Below are positions 1-5,978 of a DNA stretch of 6,251 bases, in pieces (positions within the stretch are counted from its first letter, which is position 1; each line of letters begins with the position of its first letter). The stretch spans positions 1 through 6,251 of the forward strand of contig JAIRYX010000021.1 of NCBI GenBank assembly GCA_031267635.1, written 5' to 3'. The stretch is from Planctomycetaceae bacterium (lineage in GTDB: Bacteria > Planctomycetota > Planctomycetia > Pirellulales > Thermoguttaceae). A model generated the notes under the pieces. The model ran no database searches. It was given only the letters and a program-made list of their open reading frames with translations, and was not told where the DNA came from. Position numbers and translations under genes: made by a program.

Positions 1-1
1 T

Positions 2-85
2 TTTTTAGACCTCGTGAACGACGACCCAAAAAAAATCAAAAAAATACGTGCCACTATCAAAAAACTCTTGCAAAGCACCGCGTAA
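2..85 (+). CDS. possible C-terminal end of a truncated plus-strand gene
   Basis: An open frame enters from the left edge and ends at TAA 83-85. The 27 visible codons encode a Lys/Ile/Asp-rich, probably helical tail that reads FLDLVNDDPKKIKK and ends in LLQSTA. No family can be recognised from so short a piece. The composition is protein-like and the frame runs convergently towards the sigma factor gene, but an AT-rich 85-base stretch without a stop can occur by chance. The repeat cluster starts four bases after the stop, which would fit repeats sitting just downstream of a gene end. Confidence 0.35.
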   Translation, partial: FLDLVNDDPKKIKKIRATIKKLLQSTA

Positions 86-88
86 TAT

Positions 89-105
89 TTGTGTTAATAC
101 TTTTG
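89..105 (+). repeat. repeat C, left copy (17 bp)
   Basis: The 17-base sequence TTGTGTTAATACTTTTG recurs exactly, as its reverse complement, at 6133-6149. It abuts the left end of repeat A with no gap. Its AT-richness lowers the weight of a 17-base match, but its place outside A on the left and outside A' on the right makes it the outermost layer of a mirrored repeat arrangement. Confidence 0.5.
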
Positions 106-189
106 CTTCTAAAAACCTCATTTTCAACAAATTCTACCATTGAAAAATAAGGACTTGCTGATATTAGGAAGAGGTTTTTAGAAGTTCCC
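106..189 (-). repeat. repeat A, left copy: 84-bp MITE-like palindromic element
   Basis: The ends form a perfect 14-base inverted repeat, CTTCTAAAAACCTC at 106-119 against GAGGTTTTTAGAAG at 171-184. The reverse complement of the whole stretch matches 5503-5588. The first 16 bases are identical, a central part of about 20 bases has diverged, and the last 47 bases agree at 42 positions by hand alignment. Two similar copies with inverted ends and no coding capacity are what is expected of a miniature inverted-repeat or REP-type dispersed element. No transposase is visible to link it to. Confidence 0.8.
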
Positions 190-225
190 TTATATTTTAA
201 TCAAGTGAAATTTCGTGACTTTGTG

Positions 226-319
226 CTATCCAAACACCGAAAATATAGTAAAACCGTTTTGTTTTGTGATTACCTAAATTGTGTATGCTTCCTTTTTTAA
301 GTTAGAGAAAAGGTCTAAT
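226..319 (-). repeat. repeat B, left copy (diverged)
   Basis: The right arm GTTAGAGAAAAGGTCTAAT (301-319) is an exact 19-base inverted match to 5057-5075. The 75 bases from 226 to 300 also align without gaps to the reverse complement of the interior of repeat B', with about 57% identity by hand count, clearly above the AT-rich background. The left arm is not recognisable here, so this copy seems decayed at that end. It stops 17 bases before the sigma factor stop codon and may form part of that gene's 3' untranslated region. Confidence 0.6.
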
Positions 320-336
320 AATCAAGCAGTTGTTCA

Positions 337-975
337 TTATGCCATTACTTTAGGAAGTATGTTTTGCAATTTTTTAATGGCTCCCCTCAAATGGGTTTTT
401 ATGTTTGAGCAAGATATTCCCAATGTTTCCGCTGCTTCATGATATTTCATTCCTTGAAAATAGACCAGATAGAGAACCTTGCGATATGATTCCGGTAATT
501 TTTCTACCGCGTCGCGTACTTGTTTCTTTTGCTCCGCTCCTACAATGGAATCGTAAGGAGTAGCTTCTTCGCTGACAAGTTGAGATGAATAAGCGTTCCA
601 GAGAGTTTCTTCTCCGTTAAACGTATCGTCTAAGCTTACAGCGTAACGAATTTTCTTATGACGTTTCAAGCTAATTGCCTGATTTGTAGCAATTCTGTAA
701 ACCCAAGGGCGAAACGCTCGTTTTTCATCGAAAAGATGGCATTTCCGATGGACAAGGAAAAATGTCGTCTGAAAAACGTCTTCCGCCATGTCCGCGCTGC
801 CTAGATAAAACCGCAAATAATTGTAAAGCTCCCGCTCGTAACGTTTTACCAATACTTCAAAAGCGTTCCGATCGCTTTTATTGCGATAGTTGAGTAAAAG
901 TTCCTCATCAGTCATCGCATCGTAATTGACGGTAGAATGGACTTCATGTCTGTTAGCTTCAAGAATAGCGTTCAT
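337..975 (-). CDS. ECF-type RNA polymerase sigma factor
   Basis: This is a 212-residue sigma-70 family protein of the extracytoplasmic-function class, which directs RNA polymerase to alternative promoters. Region 2 spans about residues 36-109. It contains the core-binding stretch DMAEDVFQTTFFLVHRK (62-78) and the promoter -10 recognition stretch AFRPWVYRIATNQAI (87-101) followed by a basic LKRHKK. A linker with variable acidic sequence covers 110-148. Region 4 spans about 150-207, with LPESYRKVLYLVY and a helix-turn-helix at 177-203 (YHEAAETLGIS, then SNIKTHLRGAIKKL). Region 3 is absent, as expected for this class. The ATG is preceded by a good Shine-Dalgarno sequence, AAGGAAGGTGAG on the minus strand, and a promoter-like sequence lies about 40 bases upstream. 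The 20-residue leader before region 2 is slightly long. No anti-sigma gene is adjacent, so regulation cannot be read from context. Confidence 0.95.
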   Translation of the reverse strand: MNAILEANRHEVHSTVNYDAMTDEELLLNYRNKSDRNAFEVLVKRYERELYNYLRFYLGSADMAEDVFQTTFFLVHRKCHLFDEKRAFRPWVYRIATNQAISLKRHKKIRYAVSLDDTFNGEETLWNAYSSQLVSEEATPYDSIVGAEQKKQVRDAVEKLPESYRKVLYLVYFQGMKYHEAAETLGISCSNIKTHLRGAIKKLQNILPKVMA

Positions 976-1014
976 AGCTCACCTTCCTTTTCTTTAATTA
1001 ACATCCGTGATGTG

Positions 1015-1044
1015 ATTATACACAATGAACACATGAATTGTTAA
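1015..1044 (-). promoter_or_regulatory. sigma-70-type promoter of the sigma factor gene
   Basis: On the minus strand TTAACA (1039-1044) is separated by 18 bases from a perfect TATAAT (1015-1020). Transcription would begin near 1008, giving a leader of about 33 bases that carries the Shine-Dalgarno site at 979-990. A small inverted repeat, ACATC/GATGT (1001-1005 and 1009-1013), covers the expected start point and could be an operator. The element resembles a housekeeping promoter, not an ECF-type GGAAC promoter, so self-activation by this sigma factor is not suggested. Confidence 0.6.
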
Positions 1045-1084
1045 ACGTTTGGGAAAAATTTTTATCTTTTTTTTCGTTCTTTGA

Positions 1085-1455
1085 AATTTTATTCAAGTTT
1101 TGTATAAAAAGTCGCAAATTTTTCGTATTTGTTTTAACGATAAAGGTAAAGTGCAATTGCCGTGCCAGAAACTCCACTATGAGCGTTTTTTGATGTTTGC
1201 CAAAGATCATTAAAGGCGTAACTTCAATGAAATCAAGGAGAAAGGATATTATCAAAGTAGATACGCCAAGAAATTATTTTCGTTGCGTTATCAAAATCGC
1301 TTGACGGTTTTGAAGAAATTACAAAATGAATCTTCTGTTTTGCTGACGTGAGTAATTTACAAAAAAACGTTTTACTGCTCCACTCCAATAATTCCCCCAT
1401 CAGTTCCGGGACTAGTGAAGCTCCTGAAACAGGTCATTCGCGATCCCAAGAGTAA
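1085..1455 (+). pseudogene. possible decayed coding remnant, unknown family
   Basis: One plus-strand frame is open from 1085 to 1351 except for a single TAA at 1211-1213. The part after the stop has a protein-like composition, including EIKEKGYYQSRYAKKLFSLR and then RLTVLKKLQNESS. A neighbouring frame is open from 1330 to 1455 with VSNLQKNVLLLHSNNSPIS near its start. Together they could be the 3' part of a gene carrying one nonsense change and one frameshift. No start codon with a Shine-Dalgarno site is present and no family is recognised. A 79-codon frame on the opposite strand (1016-1255) overlaps it, so chance openness in AT-rich DNA is a serious alternative. Confidence 0.2.
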
Positions 1456-1499
1456 ATCCTGAAATCAAAAGAGGAATTTTGAAATGTTCCAATACATAT

Positions 1500-2690
1500 T
1501 CAAACTCTCACAACGGTATTCGATTCCGCGCGACGAATGAAGTGGCGTATTTCCAATGCGCCGAGTGTTGATAATACTTGATGTATCGGCAGACCGGACG
1601 CAGTAACGATTTTGTCAATCGGAGTCGGTGAAGTTTCTATAAGTTGCAACACTTTGGTTTCTGTTTCATTCAGTTGCAGTTCGGCGGGATGGCGGATTGT
1701 TGCTGATGTCATTTTCGGATGTTTTGCCGATTTCACTAACGGACCAAGATGTTCCAGCAAATCATTCGCCGATTCCACGAGAATCGCGCCGTCACGAATC
1801 AATTGATGACATCCGCGCGAAGTTTCACGGTCAACCTGTCCCGGCACGGCGAAAACATCGCGTCCTTGTTCGCCGGCAAGTGTGGCGGTGATCAGCGCAC
1901 CGCTTTTGCGCGGGGCTTCGACAATCAATACGCCAAGCGATAAACCGCTCACAATTCGATTGCGTTGCGGAAACGTTCCTTTTTGCGGCTGTAAATCCGG
2001 CGCATATTCACTCACCAGCACGCCGTGTTGAACCACTTCGTCGGCAAGAGCGTGATGTTCTCTCGGAAAAATATTGAGTAATCCGCCTCCCAACACCGCA
2101 ATCGTCCGGCCATTTGCGTCAATCGCTCCGCGATGCGCCGCGCCATCAATACCAATCGCGAGACCGCTGACAACCGTGAATCCGCGTTGAGCCATTTCTC
2201 CCGCCAAACGTTCCGCTTGTTGCCGTCCATAATGCGAAGCATGACGTGTTCCGACTATCGCAATCGCAAGCTCGTCCCATTCGGTAAATTCTCCTTTGAC
2301 ATACAAAAAGATTGGCGGATCGGAAATTTTTTGCAACAATGTCGGGTAACGAACGTCGTTTCTCGCAAGGAGCGTGATTCCGTTTTCGCGGCACAAATTG
2401 ACAAGCGTTTCCGGTTGGCAAAGCGATTTGGCGCGCGAGATATTGTCGGCGATTTTTTGCCCGATTCCCTCGACTTCCTGCAACTGCGGCGACGAGGCGG
2501 AAAGAATCGCGTCCGCACTGCCGAAATGATTCAATAACCGTTGCGTCAACATTGAGCCAATGCCGTTGACCATATTGAGCGTGATTTCAGAAAACAATTC
2601 TTCCGGCTCATAAATTCGCCGCTCATTTGCCGTTTTGTCCTCCGGCAACGGCGATTCATCAAATTGTTCGTCAGAAAAAAGATTGGACAT
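1500..2690 (-). CDS. dprA: DNA-processing protein DprA (Smf), transformation-associated RecA loader
   Basis: This is a full-length, 396-residue DprA. In this family the protein binds single-stranded DNA in the cytoplasm, protects it and loads RecA during natural transformation; it is also widespread in species not known to be competent. After a 30-residue acidic extension, a helix-hairpin-helix region occupies about 36-84 (NMVNGIGSMLTQRLLNHFG, then VEGIGQKIADNI). The Rossmann-like DprA core covers about 100-310, with AIVGTRHASHYG (144-155), VVSGLAIGIDGAAHRGAI (173-190), TIAVLGGGLLNIFPREH (196-212), GTFPQRNRIVSGLS (238-251), SGALITATLAGEQGRDVFAV (263-282) and LIRDGA (297-302). A winged-helix domain of the DML1-like type closes the protein at about 336-396. 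The ATG is the only start available: an in-frame TAA lies 18 bases upstream with no ATG, GTG or TTG between. No Shine-Dalgarno sequence is evident. The gene is 207 bases downstream of the membrane protein gene on the same strand. Confidence 0.97.
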   Translation of the reverse strand: MSNLFSDEQFDESPLPEDKTANERRIYEPEELFSEITLNMVNGIGSMLTQRLLNHFGSADAILSASSPQLQEVEGIGQKIADNISRAKSLCQPETLVNLCRENGITLLARNDVRYPTLLQKISDPPIFLYVKGEFTEWDELAIAIVGTRHASHYGRQQAERLAGEMAQRGFTVVSGLAIGIDGAAHRGAIDANGRTIAVLGGGLLNIFPREHHALADEVVQHGVLVSEYAPDLQPQKGTFPQRNRIVSGLSLGVLIVEAPRKSGALITATLAGEQGRDVFAVPGQVDRETSRGCHQLIRDGAILVESANDLLEHLGPLVKSAKHPKMTSATIRHPAELQLNETETKVLQLIETSPTPIDKIVTASGLPIHQVLSTLGALEIRHFIRRAESNTVVRV

Positions 2691-2896
2691 AGCGGCGGTT
2701 TCGTAAAATTATGATGGACAGTTTGGAGTGAGAAGCGATGCGGTTGATAAAGTCTAATGAACGTCCCGAAAGCATTTTTGGGGTTACAAAACGATTTTTC
2801 CTGAAGTCAATATTTGCGTTTCTGACACTCATTCGGAGGGATACGAGGGACGCCACCTTGGAGCTGACTTCCAGACGTCTGGACAAGAGAAAACAC
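2691..2896. other. gap between dprA and the membrane protein gene
   Basis: These 206 bases hold a 14-bp palindrome at 2870-2883 and no gene I can support. On the minus strand TTGACT (from ATTGACTTC, about 2805-2810) resembles a -35 box, but the hexamer 17 bases downstream (GTAACC) is poor, so no dprA promoter is called. A 71-codon frame at 2671-2886 overlaps the dprA start in another phase and looks like chance. Confidence 0.4.
2870..2883. promoter_or_regulatory. 14-bp perfect palindrome downstream of the membrane protein gene
   Basis: TCCAGACGTCTGGA is perfectly self-complementary and starts 13 bases after the stop codon of the gene at 2897-4921. It could fold as a short stem in the transcript, contributing to 3' end formation, or act as a dimeric protein site upstream of dprA. 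There is no U-tract after it on the minus strand, so it is not a canonical intrinsic terminator. Confidence 0.4.
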
Positions 2897-4921
2897 TTAT
2901 CGTGAAAGGTTATTGTCCTCTTTTATTTCATTGTTGTTAGGGACGTCGTCGTTGAGTTGTTCTTCTTTGTGCATTTTTCCAAGCCAAAGACGGATCGCGC
3001 GTTGCAACGGTTGGCTTTGACGTACCATCATGTAACCGCTTACTTTGTCGATAACAATGACGCCGCCGATTTTCGCATTCCAATGTTCTTCGCCGCCGAA
3101 TGCTTGTTTCATCGTCGCGGCGCATGATTCCGGCGTTTTCTCCGGCGCGAGCGGCGCATAATGTTGCATTTCAATCGTCATGTTTTTTTGCGCCGCTTGC
3201 GGAGTCGTAATTTCCACTGCGTTTGCTTCAATAATCCGGTACGTCAAATTCAACGGCTCTAATATCGCGTGCAGCACGGAATCTAACGTGCCGTTATTGA
3301 CATGCGAACTCACCGGCGAATCTTGCGAGAGTCCTTGTTCATGTAACGCCGCATGATCAATCAAGAAGCGGATTTTTGTATGTCGGGCAAGCGCCCGCGC
3401 GGCTTGTTTGAGCGGGATCGGTTCAACAAGATTAAACGACAACGGAAGATTCACGTTATCCCAACCGAATACTTCCGGCGCGAGACGTTCCGGCGGCATG
3501 TTTGTTTTCGGCTCCAAATCCCGTAAATAATAGAGCGAAAACAGAAACCGCCGTGATTGATCTTGCAACCGACGATTGCCGGAAACCGCAACCTTGTTGC
3601 CGTCTGCCGCTATCATTGCTCCTTGCGTTTCCGGGTTTAGGGGTACGGTCAACAGTTCCGATAGCCATTTTGCCGCCGTTTCCGCCGAAATCGGATTCGT
3701 TTCCAGCGTCGCAATCGGCATTAAATCGTAACTGACCGTTTGAATCGCCGACATTTCCTCCGGCGAATAACCAAACACGATTTCCCGCTCGCCGACACGC
3801 TGCGTTAAATGTGTTTTCGCCAGCGCCGCGTCAATCACGCCCGCAACAGTCGTGTTCTGAAGTTGCAAAGTCAGCGACGTTTCAACGCTGATATTTCTCG
3901 CCCGCAATTCGTCCGCATCCAATTGCATCGGCACGCCGGTCAAATCGGAAAGCGTTTCCACAACGCTGATAATTGGCGTTTTCTCAAATTTCATCGACAC
4001 AATCGGCAACTTCAAACGTTCTTCAATATTGATGGTCGGTCTGGTTTGTTTCGGTTCGGCTACCGATGTTTTTTCATTTTCTGTCGGTATTTCTTTGGAC
4101 GGCGTTGTTAAATTCTTTTCATCAATTTGTTCTTGCGTCTCATTTTTATTTTGTGAAATATCTGTCGAAAAATCTTCCATCATCGGCTCTGTGCTCGTTT
4201 CTTCATCCAGCGAATCAAACGGATCGGGCAACGGTTCCTCTTTATTTTCCGGCGATTCCGGTTTTGTTTCTGTTACGGTTGAGCCATTGTTTTCCAAAAC
4301 ATTGTTCATTTCGTTGGCGTTTACGTCGGGAACCGGCGGATATTCATCAATGTTTTTACCGGATGTTGCGGAAACATCGGGGCTATTGGATTCGGATGTT
4401 TCAACCGAAATGATTTCCGTGTTTTCATTTTTGCGTTGCTCGGCGTTGTTGTTTGCGTCCGGCGATATTGTTGCTTCATTGGTTGATGGCGCCGGAATTT
4501 GAGGCGGCTTTGTTGGAGATGGTTGGAAAAATAGAAAAAGAACAAACATCAACAACAACCCGAACGTTGCGGCAAGAAGAACGACGAGCTGATAATTTTT
4601 TCGAGGAGGTTTCGTGTTTGAAAAATTTTGCGAATCGGAAAAAGAACGATTTCCTTGAAAAAAATCGTGATTCAAAATCGCTTGTAATGCTTCATTTTCC
4701 GCCAGTGCATCGGGAATGTTTTCTGTCGTTTCTGTTACATTTGCGGAATTATCATTTTCATTTTGTTCTGTTTGCGGTGATTCGTTTTGTTGCGGCGGAA
4801 CGATTTCTACCATGCTGCCGCATTTCGGACACGCGACAATTTGACCGATCAGTCCGGCATTCCGGACTTCGATTTTCGCCTCGCAGGAGGAACATTCGAT
4901 CAAAAACGGCGTTTGGGGCAT
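2897..4921 (-). CDS. membrane-anchored zinc-ribbon protein with two STN/secretin-N-like units
   Basis: This 674-residue protein belongs to no named family I recognise, but its layout is clear. An N-terminal zinc ribbon has CxxC pairs at Cys10/Cys13 and Cys31/Cys34 (IECSSCEAKIEV, then VACPKCGSMVEIVPP), a form common at the start of planctomycete proteins. A basic patch (KPPRK, 104-108) precedes one hydrophobic helix at 111-132, so the ribbon should be cytoplasmic and the rest in the envelope. Residues 133-296 are a low-complexity Glu/Asn/Pro/Thr linker. Two similar units follow: an STN-like fold at about 297-376 (ISVVETLSDLTGVPMQLD) with a secretin-N-like segment at about 395-470, then a second STN-like fold at about 488-565 (LKQAARALARHTKIRFLID) with another such segment to about 655. 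No secretin barrel is present. The ATG at 4919-4921 is chosen; an in-frame TTG at 4928-4930 would add three residues. Neither has a clear Shine-Dalgarno sequence. The role may be envelope scaffolding or signalling; this is inference. Confidence 0.9.
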   Translation of the reverse strand: MPQTPFLIECSSCEAKIEVRNAGLIGQIVACPKCGSMVEIVPPQQNESPQTEQNENDNSANVTETTENIPDALAENEALQAILNHDFFQGNRSFSDSQNFSNTKPPRKNYQLVVLLAATFGLLLMFVLFLFFQPSPTKPPQIPAPSTNEATISPDANNNAEQRKNENTEIISVETSESNSPDVSATSGKNIDEYPPVPDVNANEMNNVLENNGSTVTETKPESPENKEEPLPDPFDSLDEETSTEPMMEDFSTDISQNKNETQEQIDEKNLTTPSKEIPTENEKTSVAEPKQTRPTINIEERLKLPIVSMKFEKTPIISVVETLSDLTGVPMQLDADELRARNISVETSLTLQLQNTTVAGVIDAALAKTHLTQRVGEREIVFGYSPEEMSAIQTVSYDLMPIATLETNPISAETAAKWLSELLTVPLNPETQGAMIAADGNKVAVSGNRRLQDQSRRFLFSLYYLRDLEPKTNMPPERLAPEVFGWDNVNLPLSFNLVEPIPLKQAARALARHTKIRFLIDHAALHEQGLSQDSPVSSHVNNGTLDSVLHAILEPLNLTYRIIEANAVEITTPQAAQKNMTIEMQHYAPLAPEKTPESCAATMKQAFGGEEHWNAKIGGVIVIDKVSGYMMVRQSQPLQRAIRLWLGKMHKEEQLNDDVPNNNEIKEDNNLSR

Positions 4922-4987
4922 AATAGACAATGAAATAGGAAACCAGTCGATTCAAGTAGACATCACACAGTAAGAAATCACCATATT

Positions 4988-4996
4988 ATTATATCA
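4988..4996 (-). promoter_or_regulatory. extended -10 promoter of the membrane protein gene
   Basis: The minus strand reads TGATATAAT, a perfect TATAAT (4988-4993) preceded by the TG of an extended -10 element. No hexamer at 16-18 bases upstream resembles TTGACA, which is acceptable for extended -10 promoters. Transcription would start near 4981, leaving a leader of about 60 bases before the ATG at 4921. Confidence 0.45.
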
Positions 4997-5056
4997 AGGA
5001 AACGCTTAATGACCCACTGAATTTATAAATGAACAATTGCAATTTCAGCCGTAAAA

Positions 5057-5171
5057 ATTAGACCTTTTCTCTAACTTCACATCAGGTTGTTTAGGCAAAA
5101 CAGGTGAATACAAAATAACTGTTTTTTGAATAGTGTTCGGTCTATTGATAGGGTTAGAGAAAAGATCTATT
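5057..5171 (+). repeat. repeat B', 115-bp MITE-like element with inverted ends
   Basis: The left arm ATTAGACCTTTTCTCTAAC (5057-5075) and the right arm GTTAGAGAAAAGATCTATT (5153-5171) are inverted copies matching at 17 of 19 positions. The left arm matches 301-319 exactly in inverted orientation, and the interior resembles 226-300. The element has no coding capacity. It lies about 60 bases upstream of the predicted promoter of the membrane protein gene. Confidence 0.75.
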
Positions 5172-5173
5172 AT

Positions 5174-5198
5174 ATATGAAAAGAAACTTCTTTCATAT
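5174..5198. repeat. AT-rich hairpin beside repeat B'
   Basis: ATATGAAAAGAA (5174-5185) pairs with TTCTTTCATAT (5188-5198) with one bulged A and a very short loop. It sits directly after the right arm of B'. It could be part of the insertion or a chance AT-rich stem. Confidence 0.3.
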
Positions 5199-5441
5199 TT
5201 TACCTCAAAAAGTTTGTGGAAACAACTGTCCAAAATCTTCGACGCCCATCAGAGACCAATGAGCAAATTTTAAGCGAGAAACAACAACGCTAAAAATTGC
5301 GAAATGTCCCGAAAAATATTTTGCGTTGTTTTGCAGGAAATTTCGCGTTAAAAATCTCCTTTAATCGCCGTACAAAGTACACTCGTCCGAATTTGAATGT
5401 TCGATTAAGACTGAATTTACTCATGTTACGCATGAGCTATC
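5199..5441. other. intergenic stretch with imperfect inverted repeats, no gene
   Basis: No coding frame of note is present. AACAACGC (5283-5290) pairs exactly with GCGTTGTT (5323-5330), and the flanking inner A/T-rich bases also largely pair. CTCATG (5420-5425) pairs with CATGAG (5431-5436) over a five-base loop. GAAATTTC near 5337-5344 followed by a TTAAAA stretch resembles the reverse complement of 188-219, the spacer between repeats A and B on the left side. That hints that the mirrored duplication may include spacer sequence as well as the repeats. Confidence 0.35.
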
Positions 5442-5499
5442 GTAACTATTCAGCCGCTCCAACCCAATAAAATCCGCCCTGGGCGTCTGAATAATTATC
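5442..5499 (+). repeat. repeat D, left copy (58-bp near-palindromic element)
   Basis: The element begins with AACTATTCAG (5444-5453) and ends with CTGAATAATT, so its ends are near-perfect inverted repeats. The reverse complement of 5822-5879 matches it at roughly three positions in four by hand alignment. It is separated from repeat A' by only three bases. Confidence 0.7.
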
Positions 5500-5502
5500 C
5501 GA

Positions 5503-5588
5503 GGGAACTTCTAAAAACATCTCCCCCAAGTATTCGTAAGCCCTTATTTTTCAACGGTCACATTTGTTGAAAATGAGGTTTTTAAAAG
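5503..5588 (+). repeat. repeat A', right copy of the A element
   Basis: This copy starts GGGAACTTCTAAAAAC, identical over 16 bases to the reverse complement of the left copy. It ends with a 47-base block agreeing at 42 positions, including an exact run of 23 bases around TTTGTTGAAAATGAGG. The central 20 or so bases differ between copies. Its terminal arms are again inverted copies, slightly less perfect than at 106-189. Confidence 0.8.
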
Positions 5589-5607
5589 TTTCCCCGAAGG
5601 ATTTTAC

Positions 5608-5799
5608 TATTGCAGCCCTTATTTATCAAGTTTCCCTTAGTAGCCAGCAAAGCAAACTCGCCCTTATTCCCTTATTTTTTAGATGTATGGATTGTGACCC
5701 AAAAAATTAAACGAAAAATAAGGGAATAGGGGCATAAGGGTGCATATTGGTGGTACAATTCGGGCTACGAAGGGAATTTTATAAATAAGGGCGACAATA
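5608..5799. repeat. repeat E, 192-bp nested hairpin
   Basis: The outer arms are 5608-5645 and 5763-5799. The outermost 19 bases (TATTGCAGCCCTTATTTAT against the complement of 5781-5799) agree at 17 positions, and pairing resumes around TTCCCTTAGTAGCC. The inner arms CTTATTCCCTTATTTTT (5663-5679) and 5714-5730 agree at 16 of 17 positions around a 34-base loop. The motif CCCTTATT or its complement occurs repeatedly through the element. No coding capacity is seen. A transcript from either strand would fold into a long, strong stem. Confidence 0.75.
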
Positions 5800-5821
5800 G
5801 CCAATATTTTCCGGTGAAACA

Positions 5822-5879
5822 GTAACTATTCAATGATCCAGTGCGGGTTTATTTTGGTCGGGGCGACTGAATAGTTGCC
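5822..5879 (-). repeat. repeat D', right copy of the D element
   Basis: GTAACTATTCA at the left end and CTGAATAGTTGCC at the right end form inverted termini. The whole 58 bases are an inverted copy of 5442-5499. D and D' together bracket A' and E in a 438-base block. Confidence 0.7.
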
Positions 5880-5931
5880 AAGTATTTTGAATATTTTTCA
5901 AAAAAAAATCCTCCAATTCCAACAATTCCTA

Positions 5932-5960
5932 TTGACGCATTCCGTTTATCTGTACATAAT
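5932..5960 (+). promoter_or_regulatory. sigma-70-type promoter for a rightward transcript
   Basis: TTGACG (5932-5937) is separated by exactly 17 bases from CATAAT (5955-5960), so each hexamer matches the consensus at five of six positions. Transcription would begin near 5967 and run through a stem-loop and a Shine-Dalgarno site into the ATG at 6049. This is the best plus-strand promoter in the window. Confidence 0.6.
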
Positions 5961-5978
5961 AACGTCATAGAATCATTT

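Larger units (their letters stand above)
976..1499. other. 524-bp gap between the sigma factor gene and dprA
   Basis: The stretch is AT-rich and has no convincing intact gene. It contains the sigma factor promoter and leader at its left end, a possible decayed plus-strand coding remnant at 1085-1455, and a weak AT-rich inverted repeat (TCAAAA at 1465-1470, TTTTGA at 1477-1482) just after the dprA stop. That hairpin is too weak and lacks the U-tract needed to call a terminator. The length of the gap suggests that dprA and the sigma gene are transcribed separately. Confidence 0.5.

Noticed and set aside
1016..1255. 79-codon minus-strand frame upstream of the sigma factor gene
   Set aside because: It overlaps the sigma gene promoter, has no recognisable domain, and has an AT-driven composition in DNA that is open on both strands. 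No convincing Shine-Dalgarno site was seen.
1390..1450. tRNA-like GC-richer patch between dprA and the sigma gene
   Set aside because: I could not fit an acceptor stem, an anticodon arm and a T-loop with the conserved TTC motif.
1465..1482. Intrinsic terminator for dprA
   Set aside because: The six-pair A/T stem is too weak and has no U-tract on the minus strand.
1483..1545. Short plus-strand frame (ATG after AGAGGA) overlapping the dprA 3' end
   Set aside because: It has fewer than 20 codons, runs antisense to conserved dprA coding sequence, and has no promoter.
2133..2537. 134-codon plus-strand frame antisense to dprA
   Set aside because: The minus-strand frame encodes conserved DprA motifs throughout this interval, so this is a shadow.
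2671..2886. 71-codon minus-strand frame overlapping the dprA start
   Set aside because: It overlaps dprA in a different phase, has no recognisable motif, and is most simply a chance opening.
4029..4502. 157-codon plus-strand frame and its overlapping neighbours inside the membrane protein gene
   Set aside because: It is antisense to the low-complexity acidic linker. The Ser/Val/Phe-rich product is the expected shadow of Glu/Thr/Asn codons on the other strand.
5045..5233. 62-codon minus-strand frame across repeat B'
   Set aside because: It lies almost wholly in the palindromic repeat and its flanking hairpin, and has no start signals of note.
5608..5799. CRISPR-like array suggested by recurring CCCTTATT motifs
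   Set aside because: The units are short, irregularly spaced and arranged as inverted arms, with no constant-length spacers. A nested hairpin explains them.
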